DNA of 64,000 nucleotides from Syncephalastrum monosporum B8922 (Eukaryota; Mucoromycota; Mucoromycetes; Mucorales; Syncephalastraceae). The notes beneath the pieces are model-generated. The model had not been told where the DNA came from. It made no database searches and saw nothing but the letters and a program-made list of their open reading frames with translations. The stretch is from the NCBI GenBank assembly GCA_000697355.1, contig JNEN01000774.1, positions 156,448 to 220,447 of the forward strand, given 5' to 3'. The position numbers were made by a program, and so were the translations under genes. This document shows, in pieces, positions 54,748 through 64,000 of the stretch; within the stretch, counting starts at the first letter, position 1, and every line of letters begins with the position of its first letter.

Positions 54748-56334
54748 ATGACGGTCAAGTCACCTTTCTACAACAAGCCCTCGACCGCTACCAGTGTGGA
54801 CTCTTGCCACAAGTGTCCCTTAGACGTAGCACCCAAGACCCAGGACTCCAATGCAGTACCGATGCCTACCACGTCAGAACTTCAAGCCCAGCCCTCGCGC
54901 GCTGGCTTCGAGCAAGCGCAAGTTTCCACCAGCTCTCCCAGCAGCAACACTTTATCCTCCGTTGCTGAGCCCTGCAGCTCCAGTGCTGCGAAATCGGACA
55001 TTGGGAGCATGCCGGTCACTTCGTGCTCGAACTGTGGAACCACTTCCACTCCTCTTTGGCGCCGCTCTCCCCAGGGCGAGACCATCTGCAATGCCTGTGG
55101 CCTTTACCTGAAGGCGCGCAACACAACCCGCCCGCCGTGGCTGAAGCGCAATTCTACCAAGCGCCCCACGCCGGCCCAACCCGTCGCTCTAGCCCCCGCC
55201 CCGCCTATCAGCCATGCTACGACGAACAATCATCGTGTTGCCCTCGCGCCAGCTGCTACCACTCCTTCGATTTCTACAGCTGTTGCCAACCTCGATGATC
55301 CTAACGCTCGTAACGATGGCACCCTCACCTGTGCCAACTGCAGCACGTCCACCACCCCTCTGTGGCGCCGTGATGACCAAGGCAATACAATCTGCAACGC
55401 TTGCGGTCTCTACTACAAGCTGCACAATGTTCATCGTCCTATGACCATGAAGCGCTCCATCATCAAACGCCGCAAGCGCGTGACCGTCGCTAGTATCGCA
55501 GCTGCCCAGCACCAGGCTGCCGCTGCCGGTGCCTTTTCCTCTTCCGATGAAAGCGACGAGGGCATCCGCATCGCGCCCAAGCGCAAGCTCGCAAGCGAGG
55601 ACATGCGTCCTAACAAACGCATAGAACTGCCCACCCTTGCTGCTAAGACGACAGCCACCGCGAGCATGCGTCCACTATTGCCCTTGCAGCCAAGATCGCC
55701 CCGTCCTGCATCTCCACCCACGGTGAGCATCAAGGCTACAACTCCTAAGCATGGCCCGCAGCGTTCGCTCGATCCAGTGGAACCTGATGCTTTCCACAAA
55801 TTCCAGCACCTGCCTTCGCCTCCCATGAAACCTACGAGCAACATTGCTCATCTGCTGAACCCACCTGCGAAGCCAGAGAACTCGCTGCCTTCTATCTCTC
55901 TGCCCAGTCTTCCGTCACCACCATTGACCGCGCATGAGATGCGTCCTGCCAAGGATGAGGTGAAGCAGCAGCAGCAGCAGCATCCGTCGCCTGTGGCGAC
56001 GGCGGCCGCACTAGCCACTGTTTCTGCGCTCCTGAACCCAGCGGTGAACCCGCAGCAGACGCACCAGATGCTCGAGGCGCATCGTACTGAGTTGCAGCGC
56101 GAAGTGACGAACCTGACGTCGCTCTTGTCGCGTACGACGGCCATGTTGCAAAACCTGGATCAAGTTATGGCTGTCACGAACACCAACTCCGCCGAGCAGC
56201 AAGGCGTGGCCCATGCGTTGGTTTCTTTGTTTGCTTTGGCTGCATCCTCCTCCGCCAAAGACAAAGAACAGACGACCAAGCCCCATGATATGGCCCCTGC
56301 GGCGGCGCGCCGTTCGCTCGATGCCCATGTTTAA
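54748..56334 (+). CDS. Two-finger GATA transcription factor (SRE1/SreA-like)
   Basis: Single exon, 528 residues, ATG in a good context (CCACC-ATG). Two GATA zinc fingers, each C-x2-C-x17-C-x2-C: residues about 93-117 (CSNCGTTSTPLWRR, CNACGLYLKARN) and 195-219 (CANCSTSTTPLWRR, CNACGLYYKLHN), the second followed by the basic tail MKRSIIKRRKRV. The pair and the C-terminal coiled coil (LQREVTNLTSLLSRTTAMLQ) resemble SreA/Sre1/Urbs1, repressors of iron uptake. The Cys-rich iron-sensing segment that normally lies between the fingers is missing: the linker of about 77 residues has no Cys. A CxxC pair occurs at residues 20-23. Pro/Ala-rich elsewhere. The family is firm; the iron role is inference. 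Confidence 0.9.
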   Translation: MTVKSPFYNKPSTATSVDSCHKCPLDVAPKTQDSNAVPMPTTSELQAQPSRAGFEQAQVSTSSPSSNTLSSVAEPCSSSAAKSDIGSMPVTSCSNCGTTSTPLWRRSPQGETICNACGLYLKARNTTRPPWLKRNSTKRPTPAQPVALAPAPPISHATTNNHRVALAPAATTPSISTAVANLDDPNARNDGTLTCANCSTSTTPLWRRDDQGNTICNACGLYYKLHNVHRPMTMKRSIIKRRKRVTVASIAAAQHQAAAAGAFSSSDESDEGIRIAPKRKLASEDMRPNKRIELPTLAAKTTATASMRPLLPLQPRSPRPASPPTVSIKATTPKHGPQRSLDPVEPDAFHKFQHLPSPPMKPTSNIAHLLNPPAKPENSLPSISLPSLPSPPLTAHEMRPAKDEVKQQQQQHPSPVATAAALATVSALLNPAVNPQQTHQMLEAHRTELQREVTNLTSLLSRTTAMLQNLDQVMAVTNTNSAEQQGVAHALVSLFALAASSSAKDKEQTTKPHDMAPAAARRSLDAHV

Positions 56335-56937
56335 ACTGTCTCATGTCAATTAGTTATTAGCAGTAATAGGCAGCAGTCGCAGTAGTAATCATGTCTTGTT
56401 CAAACAAGGAAAGCGTGGATAAAAATTGATGGTGATCAGAAATGTGGGGAAGTGCATGTGAAAACCATGTGGAGTAAGCATACAAGACGTACCAAGAGGG
56501 AACAAGACCACACGGGGTTTTCCGGATCGGGCTTTTTCGGATACCGCGCTCACGACTGAAGTTTGTTACATAGCAACAGTGCAAGTATGGAGTTTATTAC
56601 AAAAGAAGTGCAGAATTGAGGAATACGAAGTTAGAGGCGCCCGGGGGAGGTAGTGAAGGGTAAAGACACGACAATGTTTGTATATGATACGAGAAGAGTG
56701 TGGGAGAGTTAATGTGTGAGAGTCCAAAAGAGGACGTGGGTCATCAATCCTTTTTGTCACCGGTTTCCTTTTGTGCTGACTCGCCATAAATCCACATCTT
56801 GGATGATTCATGCGGCTCATTTGTCATTTTCTTTGAAAGCACACAAAAAGGCCCAGACGTTATTTTTTTCCATCCTTTCTTTTTCCTTCTTTTACCTTTT
56901 CACTCTCTTGCTTTCCTTCTCGACCGTACATGCCATC
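56335..56937. other. Spacer GATA/bHLH genes
   Basis: About 600 bp: 3' UTR of the GATA gene and promoter of the bHLH gene with CT- and T-rich stretches just before ATG 56938. Short frames only; no gene seen. Confidence 0.5.
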
Positions 56938-58269
56938 ATGGAGCACCAAGAAAACTACGATCCGAAGCACAAGGCCTCCAGCATAACCAGCACGACAAGT
57001 ACGAACAGCAACACCAGTGTGCCATCATTTTATTCGTCAGGACGCGAGTCCAGTGTCTGCGACTTTGATTCGCCCTCGCTGCAGGAGCCGCCATTGCCCT
57101 CCACAGAAGGTATTCGCATAGACAATACACCAGTACTAACTAAGCATGTGATGTATCTGTTTTTACTCATTCGCTTTCTTTGTTGACCATTATAGAGTTT
57201 CACTTTGGCTTATCTCTGCCTCCCAACGAAAAACCATTTGATATTCTCAGCACCTTTTTTGATGCACAGCAACAGGTAGGCTGCTTTAATTTTTTCTGAT
57301 CTTTGCCCTTTCCAGTTACTAACCTACTTACAGCAGACGCCAGCCGATCCCACGCCCGTCTATTTGCAGCACGCAACAATTTTACCTCCACAGCAGCAAC
57401 AGCAGCAGCAGGAAACACAACAGACACAACCACTGGAAGAGCCTTTGCCAGCAGCGCCCGAAACGACGAACACCGATGCAGGCGGCTCTGAGTCTCTGTT
57501 GCGAAAACGACGACAACCATCATGTGACGAAGAGCAGAAAGAAGACCCGCAGCATGCTCGCGAGCTGTTGACTGAGGAGGAACGACGTGCAAACCACATA
57601 GCATCCGAACAAAAACGGCGCAACACCATCCGCAGTGGTTTCAGAGAGTTGACCGACATTATCCCTACTCTGAAAAATATCAATAACTCGAAAAGCACAA
57701 TTTTATTCAAGGCGGTCGAGTACATTCGGCACCTTGATAAGCGCAACCGTGGCCTACGGGAGAAGCTCGGCTCACTCCAACTGCGCCTCGAGGTCGATTC
57801 ATATAACCGTCGACATAGTCAGCCTCATCATCACCACCACCATCATCGGGCCTCCATGCCCACGGTGCCTACACCCAGCTCTAGCACACACCCGCACCAT
57901 CGACGCAACACGGTTGAAGAGCAGCCGAAGCAATTATCTGCCTGGATTCATCATCAGCGCCAGCTGGCCGAGCTCCAAGAACAGCTGAGATATCAGCAAG
58001 AGCTTCTCGCACGGCACAATATCCCGACCTTCTTTTACCAACAAAACCACCAACAAAATCAGCACCGTCCCTCGTCGTCATCTTCAGCAGCAGCGCTTGT
58101 GGTGCCTGTGACACCTACCGAAGAAAAGGATAACATGATGAACGCCCCGAGCCTCAACATCCCGGCTGATGACGACTTTAACCGCGAAACAGCCCGTCGT
58201 GAGCAGTTGCTTAGCTGTCAGCAGCATCTTTTGCATTCTTCTTCTGCATCATCGCATAAGCATCACTAA
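56938..58269 (+). CDS. bHLH transcription factor (INO4/MLX-like)
   Basis: Exons 56938-57109, 57196-57275, 57334-58269; 395 residues. The bHLH domain begins at LTEEERRANHIASEQKRR, with the His, Glu and Arg residues that read an E-box (CACGTG class), then helix 1 SGFRELTDIIP, loop, and helix 2 KSTILFKAVEYIRHLDKRN followed by a leucine-zipper-like extension (LREKLGSLQLRLE). Flanks are low complexity with a Gln7 run and a His7 run. A second coiled-coil segment (LAELQEQLRYQQELLARHNI) follows. This type pairs with other bHLH-zip proteins (MAX/MLX or Ino2/Ino4 style); the partner is unknown. The conserved NFLNFHFG-like N-terminal piece (EFHFGLSLPPNEKPFDILST) is on exon 2. Confidence 0.9.
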
Positions 58270-59030
58270 GCCCCCTCGTCTTCTATATCGTATCTCCATC
58301 TCTTTCGCCGCATCATCCCTCCATATCATGTCCTCTCCTCTTTTGCGATATATATATGTATCTATTCCCATTCGCTCCACTATGTAGTCCATCCCACTTT
58401 TATATGTAAAATGAAATCAAACTTCATCACTGGTTGTCCCTGTTTGATCTACCAGGGCTAAATGAACTATCTATTGACTTATCTATGTGAATACGGTTCA
58501 CATCATGAGATTAGAAACACTAGTAGGTGGACCAGTAAAGCCGGATTAAACTTATGAAGGACAGTTGGGGGAGTGTAGGCTGTAAGAGTTACTTCAGGAT
58601 GATCTTTTCGATATCATTATCATGAAAATACCCCACCTCACTCAGCGTCATTTGAGCCAGAATGGCCTTTTTGGGGGGTCGGGGGAAGGGCTAGAGAAAG
58701 CTCAGAAAGACGCAGAGTAGCGTGCTTTTCAACGAGTAAGCACAGCAAATGACCCAGTGGATGCGTGTGGGTGAGGGGTTTCAAATGGCCAGGTGAGATT
58801 GGTTGAAATGGGAAAACTTTTTCATGCGGCGTTTAAATAACTTCTAGGATGGGGATGGAGGAATTAGGGTTGTGGGTCTCCCGTGTCATCGAAGCCCGTT
58901 GCCTTTCCTCAAACAAGCCTCCCCAAAGCCACCGCCACATAATATCATATAATCATATAATATATGGTGAGTACTTACCCTTCAACTTTTTAGTCCCGCA
59001 AATGCATAAACTCATGGCTCCCAAAGCACC
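58270..59030. other. Spacer bHLH/Myb-C2H2 genes
   Basis: About 760 bp with the bHLH 3' UTR, G-rich runs near 58673-58690, and the Myb-C2H2 promoter. An ATG/GTGAGT near 58964 is not a usable start. No gene seen. Confidence 0.45.
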
Positions 59031-60910
59031 ATGGCCAGGGTTCACCTCTTCACTGCAACCTCTCCTACTGCCCGCCGATCCGTAGTTTATGACCACAATC
59101 TCGTCGAAGGCTCGTCTCCGCCTGTGCCGGTCCTCACCCCACCTCACCCTCCTTCGCCTGCTGCGACGTCTGCCGTAGCCGAGCCGACTCCGTCCGTCGA
59201 GGTCAATGTCACTTCTCCACCTCCACTCAAGGCAGAAGACGAGGAGCTGGCCAAGCAGGACGATGTTGCTGCGCAGCTGTCTAATTTGACAGCTTTATTG
59301 CAGAATGCACAGCAAGCCCTCCAGCACCACGACACTTCCTCCGTCACAAACGACCTGTCCGAAGTCGTCGGTGCTGTCGCAGCCCATCTCTCGAACAAAC
59401 CAGGTAAGCAAGCTCTTGTGCGAAAGGAAGCGAGGTTATTGACTCTACTGGGGATTTTTTAGAGGAGCTCAAGAGTAAGACACAAGAGCAGCAACAGGAA
59501 TTTCTGCAGGCGCTGCTCGGACGACAGACGGAAAGCAAGGACAAGCCCGCAGAATGGCTCGACCAGGCCACGGCTGCCACCGCTTTGCAACTCCTCGGCC
59601 TGTCTCATGACAAGGACAACAACAACGCTGGCCCGACAGGCGGCGATGACAACGTCATGCTTGTGGCCAATTACCCACCACAGCTGAACGGAAACCACGA
59701 CGTCGATATGTCCACCTCCGACGACGGTGAGATCAAGCGAGGAGCATGGACAGCCGAGGAAGATGAGCTGCTGATTGCTGGTATCCGGAGGTTTGGTTAT
59801 GGACGATGGAAGGAGATCGCAAGTATTATACCTGGTCGCAAGGGCAAGCAGCTCAAGCAACGGTGGGACAACACACTTGCTTCCAAATACGTCGATATCG
59901 AGTGGCTACGAAACAAGATCCGGGGCGATGATGATGACTGGCAAGCTGGCGACATTGACGTCGAAGGATCTGCACCGCCTTCACCTGCCGTCGAAAAGAA
60001 AGCTCAATCCGCAGTGAATACTGTCTCCAACGCCCCCACCGCCACTACATCTACCGATACGGCGACCGATACATCCGCCACATCGGCTGCCACGACCCCC
60101 CATCATCAAAGCCATGAAGCCATCGAAGCCCTCTTATCACAAGCCTTGCTCGGTATGCAACAAAGTGCAGCTGCATCCAATGAAAGCACCCACCAGGACG
60201 ACAGTATGGCGGGCACGAGGGAAGACGAACAGCAGCACAACAACTCTGCTCCTCCACCTCTTAACTTTGCCGATGCAGCGGCGCTGGCGCTGTATGCTCA
60301 TCAGTTCAATAGCGGCAATGACTCACAGGGTCTGCCCAACCTGACGAACCATCCCTACTTCCTCATGCAGAATGGCACAGAGAGCGCTGTTGCAGCCGCA
60401 GCCGCAGCCGTCGCCGCCATGGCCCAGAATGGCTTCACCACGAGTACTTCCTCCTCGCCTTCCTCCGCCACAGGTACCCCGCAACCCCGATCCGCACCGA
60501 AACCTGCACCTCGCAGCACGCCAGGTCACAAGCGGCGGCGTTCCGACCCTGCACTGGCTGATACCCAGTCGGCGGCCATGTCCATCTATGCTTCTGCGGC
60601 TCCTATTACCACAACGGTAGATGATCAGACTCAGACGGTGTATCCTTGTCTGTTCCCCAACTGTGGCAAGACCTTTGCACGCCTGTACAATCTCAAGAGC
60701 CATTCGCGGACACACACGGACGATCGCCCATTCGTGTGTCGCGTTTGCGAGACCGCATTCAGTCGTAATCACGACCTGAAGCGCCACTCCAAGATACACG
60801 AAGGCGACAAGCCTCACAAGTGCCTCGGCTGTAACAAAACCTTCTCGCGTCTCGATGCCCTTAAACGCCACAAGGCAAACCAACGTAACAAGCCTGGCTG
60901 TCATATGTAA
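59031..60910 (+). CDS. Transcription factor with one Myb/SANT repeat and three C2H2 fingers
   Basis: Exons 59031-59403 and 59463-60910; 606 residues. A single Myb repeat (RGAWTAEEDELLIAGIRRFG, then YGRWKEIASIIPGRKGKQLK and QRWDNTL) with the three regularly spaced Trp lies at about residues 217-263. Near the C-terminus are three C2H2 fingers: YPCLFPNCGKTFARLYNLKS ending HSRTH, FVCRVCETAFSRNHDLKRHS, and HKCLGCNKTFSRLDALKRHK. Linkers between fingers are TGEKP-like (TDDRPF, EGDKPH). The rest is Ser/Thr/Ala/Pro/Gln-rich with an Ala8-type run. It should be nuclear and bind DNA by both domains. Start ATG 59031 has a CACC context. No orthologue name can be given safely. Confidence 0.92.
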
Positions 60911-61134
60911 TATTATCATTCTACATCACTCTCTCTTTGCTTTGCCTTGCTTCGTTTTGCTTTGCTTTGCTTTATCTTCACTTCTGCACACATCACTCCC
61001 AACATTACCATGTATTCTCGCAATTCACTCTATTCACACTCACATACACACCACATATTGCACAACATCTACGTATAGCATTTTAAAAAAATACTCTTGC
61101 TTTATACTTTCTTTTATTATTTTTGCGATATCGT
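60911..61134. other. Convergent 3' spacer
   Basis: CT- and TTTGC-rich sequence between the convergent Myb-C2H2 and CUL3 genes; presumably both 3' UTRs. Confidence 0.5.
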
Positions 61135-64000
61135 TTACGCGACATACTTGTACGCGCGTCTGTCTTCTGCACTACGCTCCAGATACTCTCTGTCAATGAG
61201 GGCTTCAATACGCTTCTTCACCATGAGTGGGCTGGGCATGAACCGCTGGCTGAGCTGCTTCGTGACTTCAGCAATAAGGAGGTTGTGCTCCATGAGCTTA
61301 CGGTCCTTCATGATACGCACGATTGCGGCCTCGATTTGGTGTTTGCGTTCCTCATCCACCTTGTCTTGGGTGACCCTGCGTTCACCCTCGGTCTCGACCT
61401 TGCTCGCCACCGTCTGGATCTTTATCCGGGCCAGATTGGCAGTAAAGTTGGCATTATAGGTAAAAGTATCGTTGGCATGCACGTCACGGCCCTTGGTTTC
61501 CTTGAGGAGCACCTTATATTTTGCGCATGAGAGGGACTGCAACGTCCGTTTCAGGTCGTGCTCGGGTATCTGCGTGCGTGATGCAATTTCGTCAAAGCGC
61601 AGCACGTCTGCGTCATTAAAGAGCAGCAGCACTACCATCGAATATGTCGAGACGTTGAGGGTATGCTTCTTTCTACTGCCGCTAAAGTGGGCCGCAAGAT
61701 CGGCGAAGCCCATTTGGGGCTGCCATGTCAGCACCCGTCCGCTATGTCGACCGAAATAAAACTGCTCAAACGATTTGCACGTCTGCATGGCTTCAGGTGG
61801 CAGTACACATTTTGGTGAAGCACTCAGATTCATGGGCCAAAAGGTGGAAGTTAATACTGTCACCGTCGCATCCATAGAAAGTTTCTGATATGATCATTTG
61901 ACTTAGAATCGCTGATATAAATTGACCTTGAGCTTACGTTGGTATTGGATTGATCAGCAAACTCCTTGAATTGACCATTCATTTCGGTAGATAGCCTCAT
62001 ATCATTGAACATGCCTTCCAGCTTGTTCGTAAATTGATAACCGCATTCACGCTAGATGGGGAGTCAGTATGAGTCTAGCTATTGTGAACGGTGTCTCACC
62101 TTGAGTTTTTGAAGCATGCCACGCTCCGCATCATCCGATACACTACGGTTGAACAGCAGTCGCTTCGCAAGGTGTTGTTTGTAATAGCGTTCAAATACAT
62201 CCTTGTCTCGCAGAAATCGGAAAAGCGTGATGGTCTTGTCCAGCACAACATCGACTTCGTCTTCGGATTTCTATCGCAAAATTATTTACCATACTTATAA
62301 TATACATGTCCACTTACGCCTTTAAGACCTTTCTTGAGGTTCTCGTCAATATACAATGAAATAAATTCAGGGGATTTTGGATTCTCGTTAATGAATTGCT
62401 CAAAAGCCTAGTAGGAGAGTGGAAGACGGTATGAGGAACTGCGTAGTATCGAGACAAGTGTCCTAAGTGTCCTACCTCGTTGAATGCAGTCTGGAATGAT
62501 TTATCTTTTCGTGCTGCACGCTCCAATATCCGGTCAAACTTTTCCTGTAGTTCCAGAATTTGTTCGACCCAGCGGTTGGCGGTCTGAATGCTGGGAGGCG
62601 CGGCCTTATCGGAAGGTGCTTTGGGTTTGCTTGAGCTCGCCGGCAGATCAGCGTGAACACTGTTATTAATCTCTGCGCCGAGGCGTACAATGTATTTGCT
62701 GATAGCTGTTCGCATCTCGTTCAGGCCCGCCGGAACACGTGAAAACAGCTTATACATGCGTGACAAATCTACACGGACATTTGTGTCGAGATTAGCACGT
62801 CCACACGACGTTTCAGCGTACTTCATCCTGAAGTGTTTCTTACCTTCAAACTTATCTGCCGCCAACATGCTATCCAGCCCAGAGTTTTTCATCTATGTCA
62901 AAGATAGATCATACGATTGAGTAAGGGTCAGGCCAGAGTCTCTTTTTCCTTTTTGATATTTTTTTTTTTTTTTTTCATCCTTTACCTCAATCACCGTGTG
63001 TAAATTGTTGGTGATGAGCTGTTTTTCAACGATAGCGCGAATCTTCGGTTCACTGGATAATGCCAAGCAATGGACAGTACGTTCGTATTCTTCGTTGAGT
63101 CTGTTTTCGACCTGGTGTATGATGTAAATGAGTCGGTCGTTCCAATGTGCCTATGCGTGTGTGTGTCTGCGTGCGGATAAGATACCTTGCGCATAAACTC
63201 TGGTGCATCGTAAGTGGAAGACAGCGTCTCGCTTTCGACCTGATAGAACGCCTCGCTTGTTTCGAGGTACTTTGATTCAAAATCAACAACATAGACACTC
63301 TCTTTCGTGACTATGTCTTCGAGAGCGCAGAGCATACCCACGATGGACTTGATAGCACCGCGCTCAATGACCTCGCCCTGGCGTTCCAAATCAATCTGAT
63401 GCAGCATAGCAGTGACGAGCTGCGATTGAATAGGGTACTTGTCGCTACGAACGATCTTATCTCGGAACAAGTTATGGCCCATATCAATGACGCGTGGTTT
63501 GTTGAGCTTGGGTAGTTTTTCGTCCTATTTAGATGCGGCAACATAATTTGCATGAATTTTTGTTGCTCCAAAAGAGAGTATTCGTTACCAGGTAGTTGAG
63601 GACTTTTTGTATCATGTCCATTCCCGTCGTGAAGTCGTCCCAGACTCGCTTGACTGTCTTGAGAAAGGCAGCACCAGCGTCAACTCCTCCGCTGGAGTCC
63701 GCAAATGCAGGCACAACGGTATCCTGTGCAATAGATTCCAGGTGGCGAGCAATGACGTCCGTGACACCGTCATACAGCTTTTCGCCGAATTGATGCAAGG
63801 TCAAATTGTAGGTCGTACGGTAGAGGACTTCATAGGAGAGCGACTTGGCGTTTTTACGGAAAATCTCAGTGATGGCCTGGCTCAGAAGCTGGAAACCGTC
63901 TTCAAACTCCTGTCCTCGGTCAATGCTCGTCTGTTTGTGTGTGTGTGGTGATGGTTTAGTAAGAACAAGAACAGGACTAAGGGGCTGGGTCCGCTTACAG
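61135..64000 (-). CDS. CUL3: Cullin-3 (CUL3), partial at its 5' end
   Basis: Visible exons on the complement: 63999->64000, 63589-63930, 63186-63524, 62986-63111, 62844-62892, 62476-62768, 62318-62407, 62100-62270, 61938-62051, 61135-61884; about 757 residues, N-terminus beyond the window. CUL3 is the scaffold of BTB-type E3 ubiquitin ligases. Conserved: [61 protein letters not shown], the [15 protein letters not shown] block, STFWPMNLS, and the C-terminal winged helix [20 protein letters not shown] with the neddylation Lys, ending [20 protein letters not shown]. The order and the YKYVA end match CUL3 rather than CUL1 or CUL4. All phases agree. Confidence 0.96.

Noticed and set aside
58964..58993. 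ATG followed by GTGAGT and TTTTTAG, as another start-codon exon for the Myb-C2H2 gene
   Set aside because: The intron would be only 27 nt and the joined frame stops early; ATG 59031 is in frame and well placed.
1..64000. CRISPR arrays, operon-like defence systems, intact transposons or retroelements
   Set aside because: No regularly spaced repeats, terminal repeats, transposase or reverse-transcriptase motifs were seen on either strand.

Overview
This is nuclear DNA of an early-diverging fungus, most likely Mucoromycota (a mucoralean-type genome). That placement is inference from gene content and architecture. Genes are compact and intron-rich, with introns mostly 48-100 nt (GT-AG plus several GC-AG). 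Acceptors often end in TAG or CAG, and coding regions are GC-richer than the AT-rich spacers. Fungal-specific families (WHI3, IML2, STF2, a two-finger GATA factor) sit beside genes often missing from yeasts (RABL6, CUL3, a full CSB helicase). I see no tRNA, rRNA, CRISPR array, intact transposon or telomere. Genes were rebuilt exon by exon from splice sites, reading-frame phase and family similarity; no search was run.

Layout. 0-11 kb: the 3' end of SAD1/USP39, a small unknown protein, PWP2 (SSU processome), THOC5 (mRNA export), U1-70K and an IML2/TTC39-like TPR protein. 11-17 kb: STF2-like protein, VMA22/CCDC115 (V-ATPase assembly), TAN1/THUMPD1 (tRNA acetylation), a candidate small secreted cysteine-rich peptide, and an ankyrin protein. 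19-30 kb: WHI3-like RNA-binding protein, a cyclin-fold protein, ELOF1, the 17-exon CSB/RAD26 gene and an OXLD1-like mitochondrial protein. ELOF1 and CSB both act in transcription-coupled repair and here stand tail to tail. 30-41.7 kb: NADPH-cytochrome P450 reductase, a DHDPS-family aldolase/lyase, ELP4, a possible SOG2-like protein, RABL6 and ribosomal protein uL13. 41.7-44.5 kb is gene-poor but holds cryptic coding exons. 44.5-51.4 kb: a Dal5-type MFS transporter, NOM1/SGD1 and ribosomal protein uL5. 51.4-54.7 kb is a second gene-poor stretch with a possibly broken membrane-protein gene. 54.7-64 kb: three transcription factors in a row (GATA, bHLH, Myb+C2H2), then CUL3 running off the right edge.

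Most genes are housekeeping functions in RNA processing, translation, transcription and repair. They are not an operon-like system, and I found no strong case for a new multi-gene system. The most unusual features are exon structures (start codons alone on an exon, an 8-nt exon, repeated GC-AG introns), a short secreted-peptide candidate, cryptic exons in the gene-poor regions, and the domain makeup of the transcription factors.
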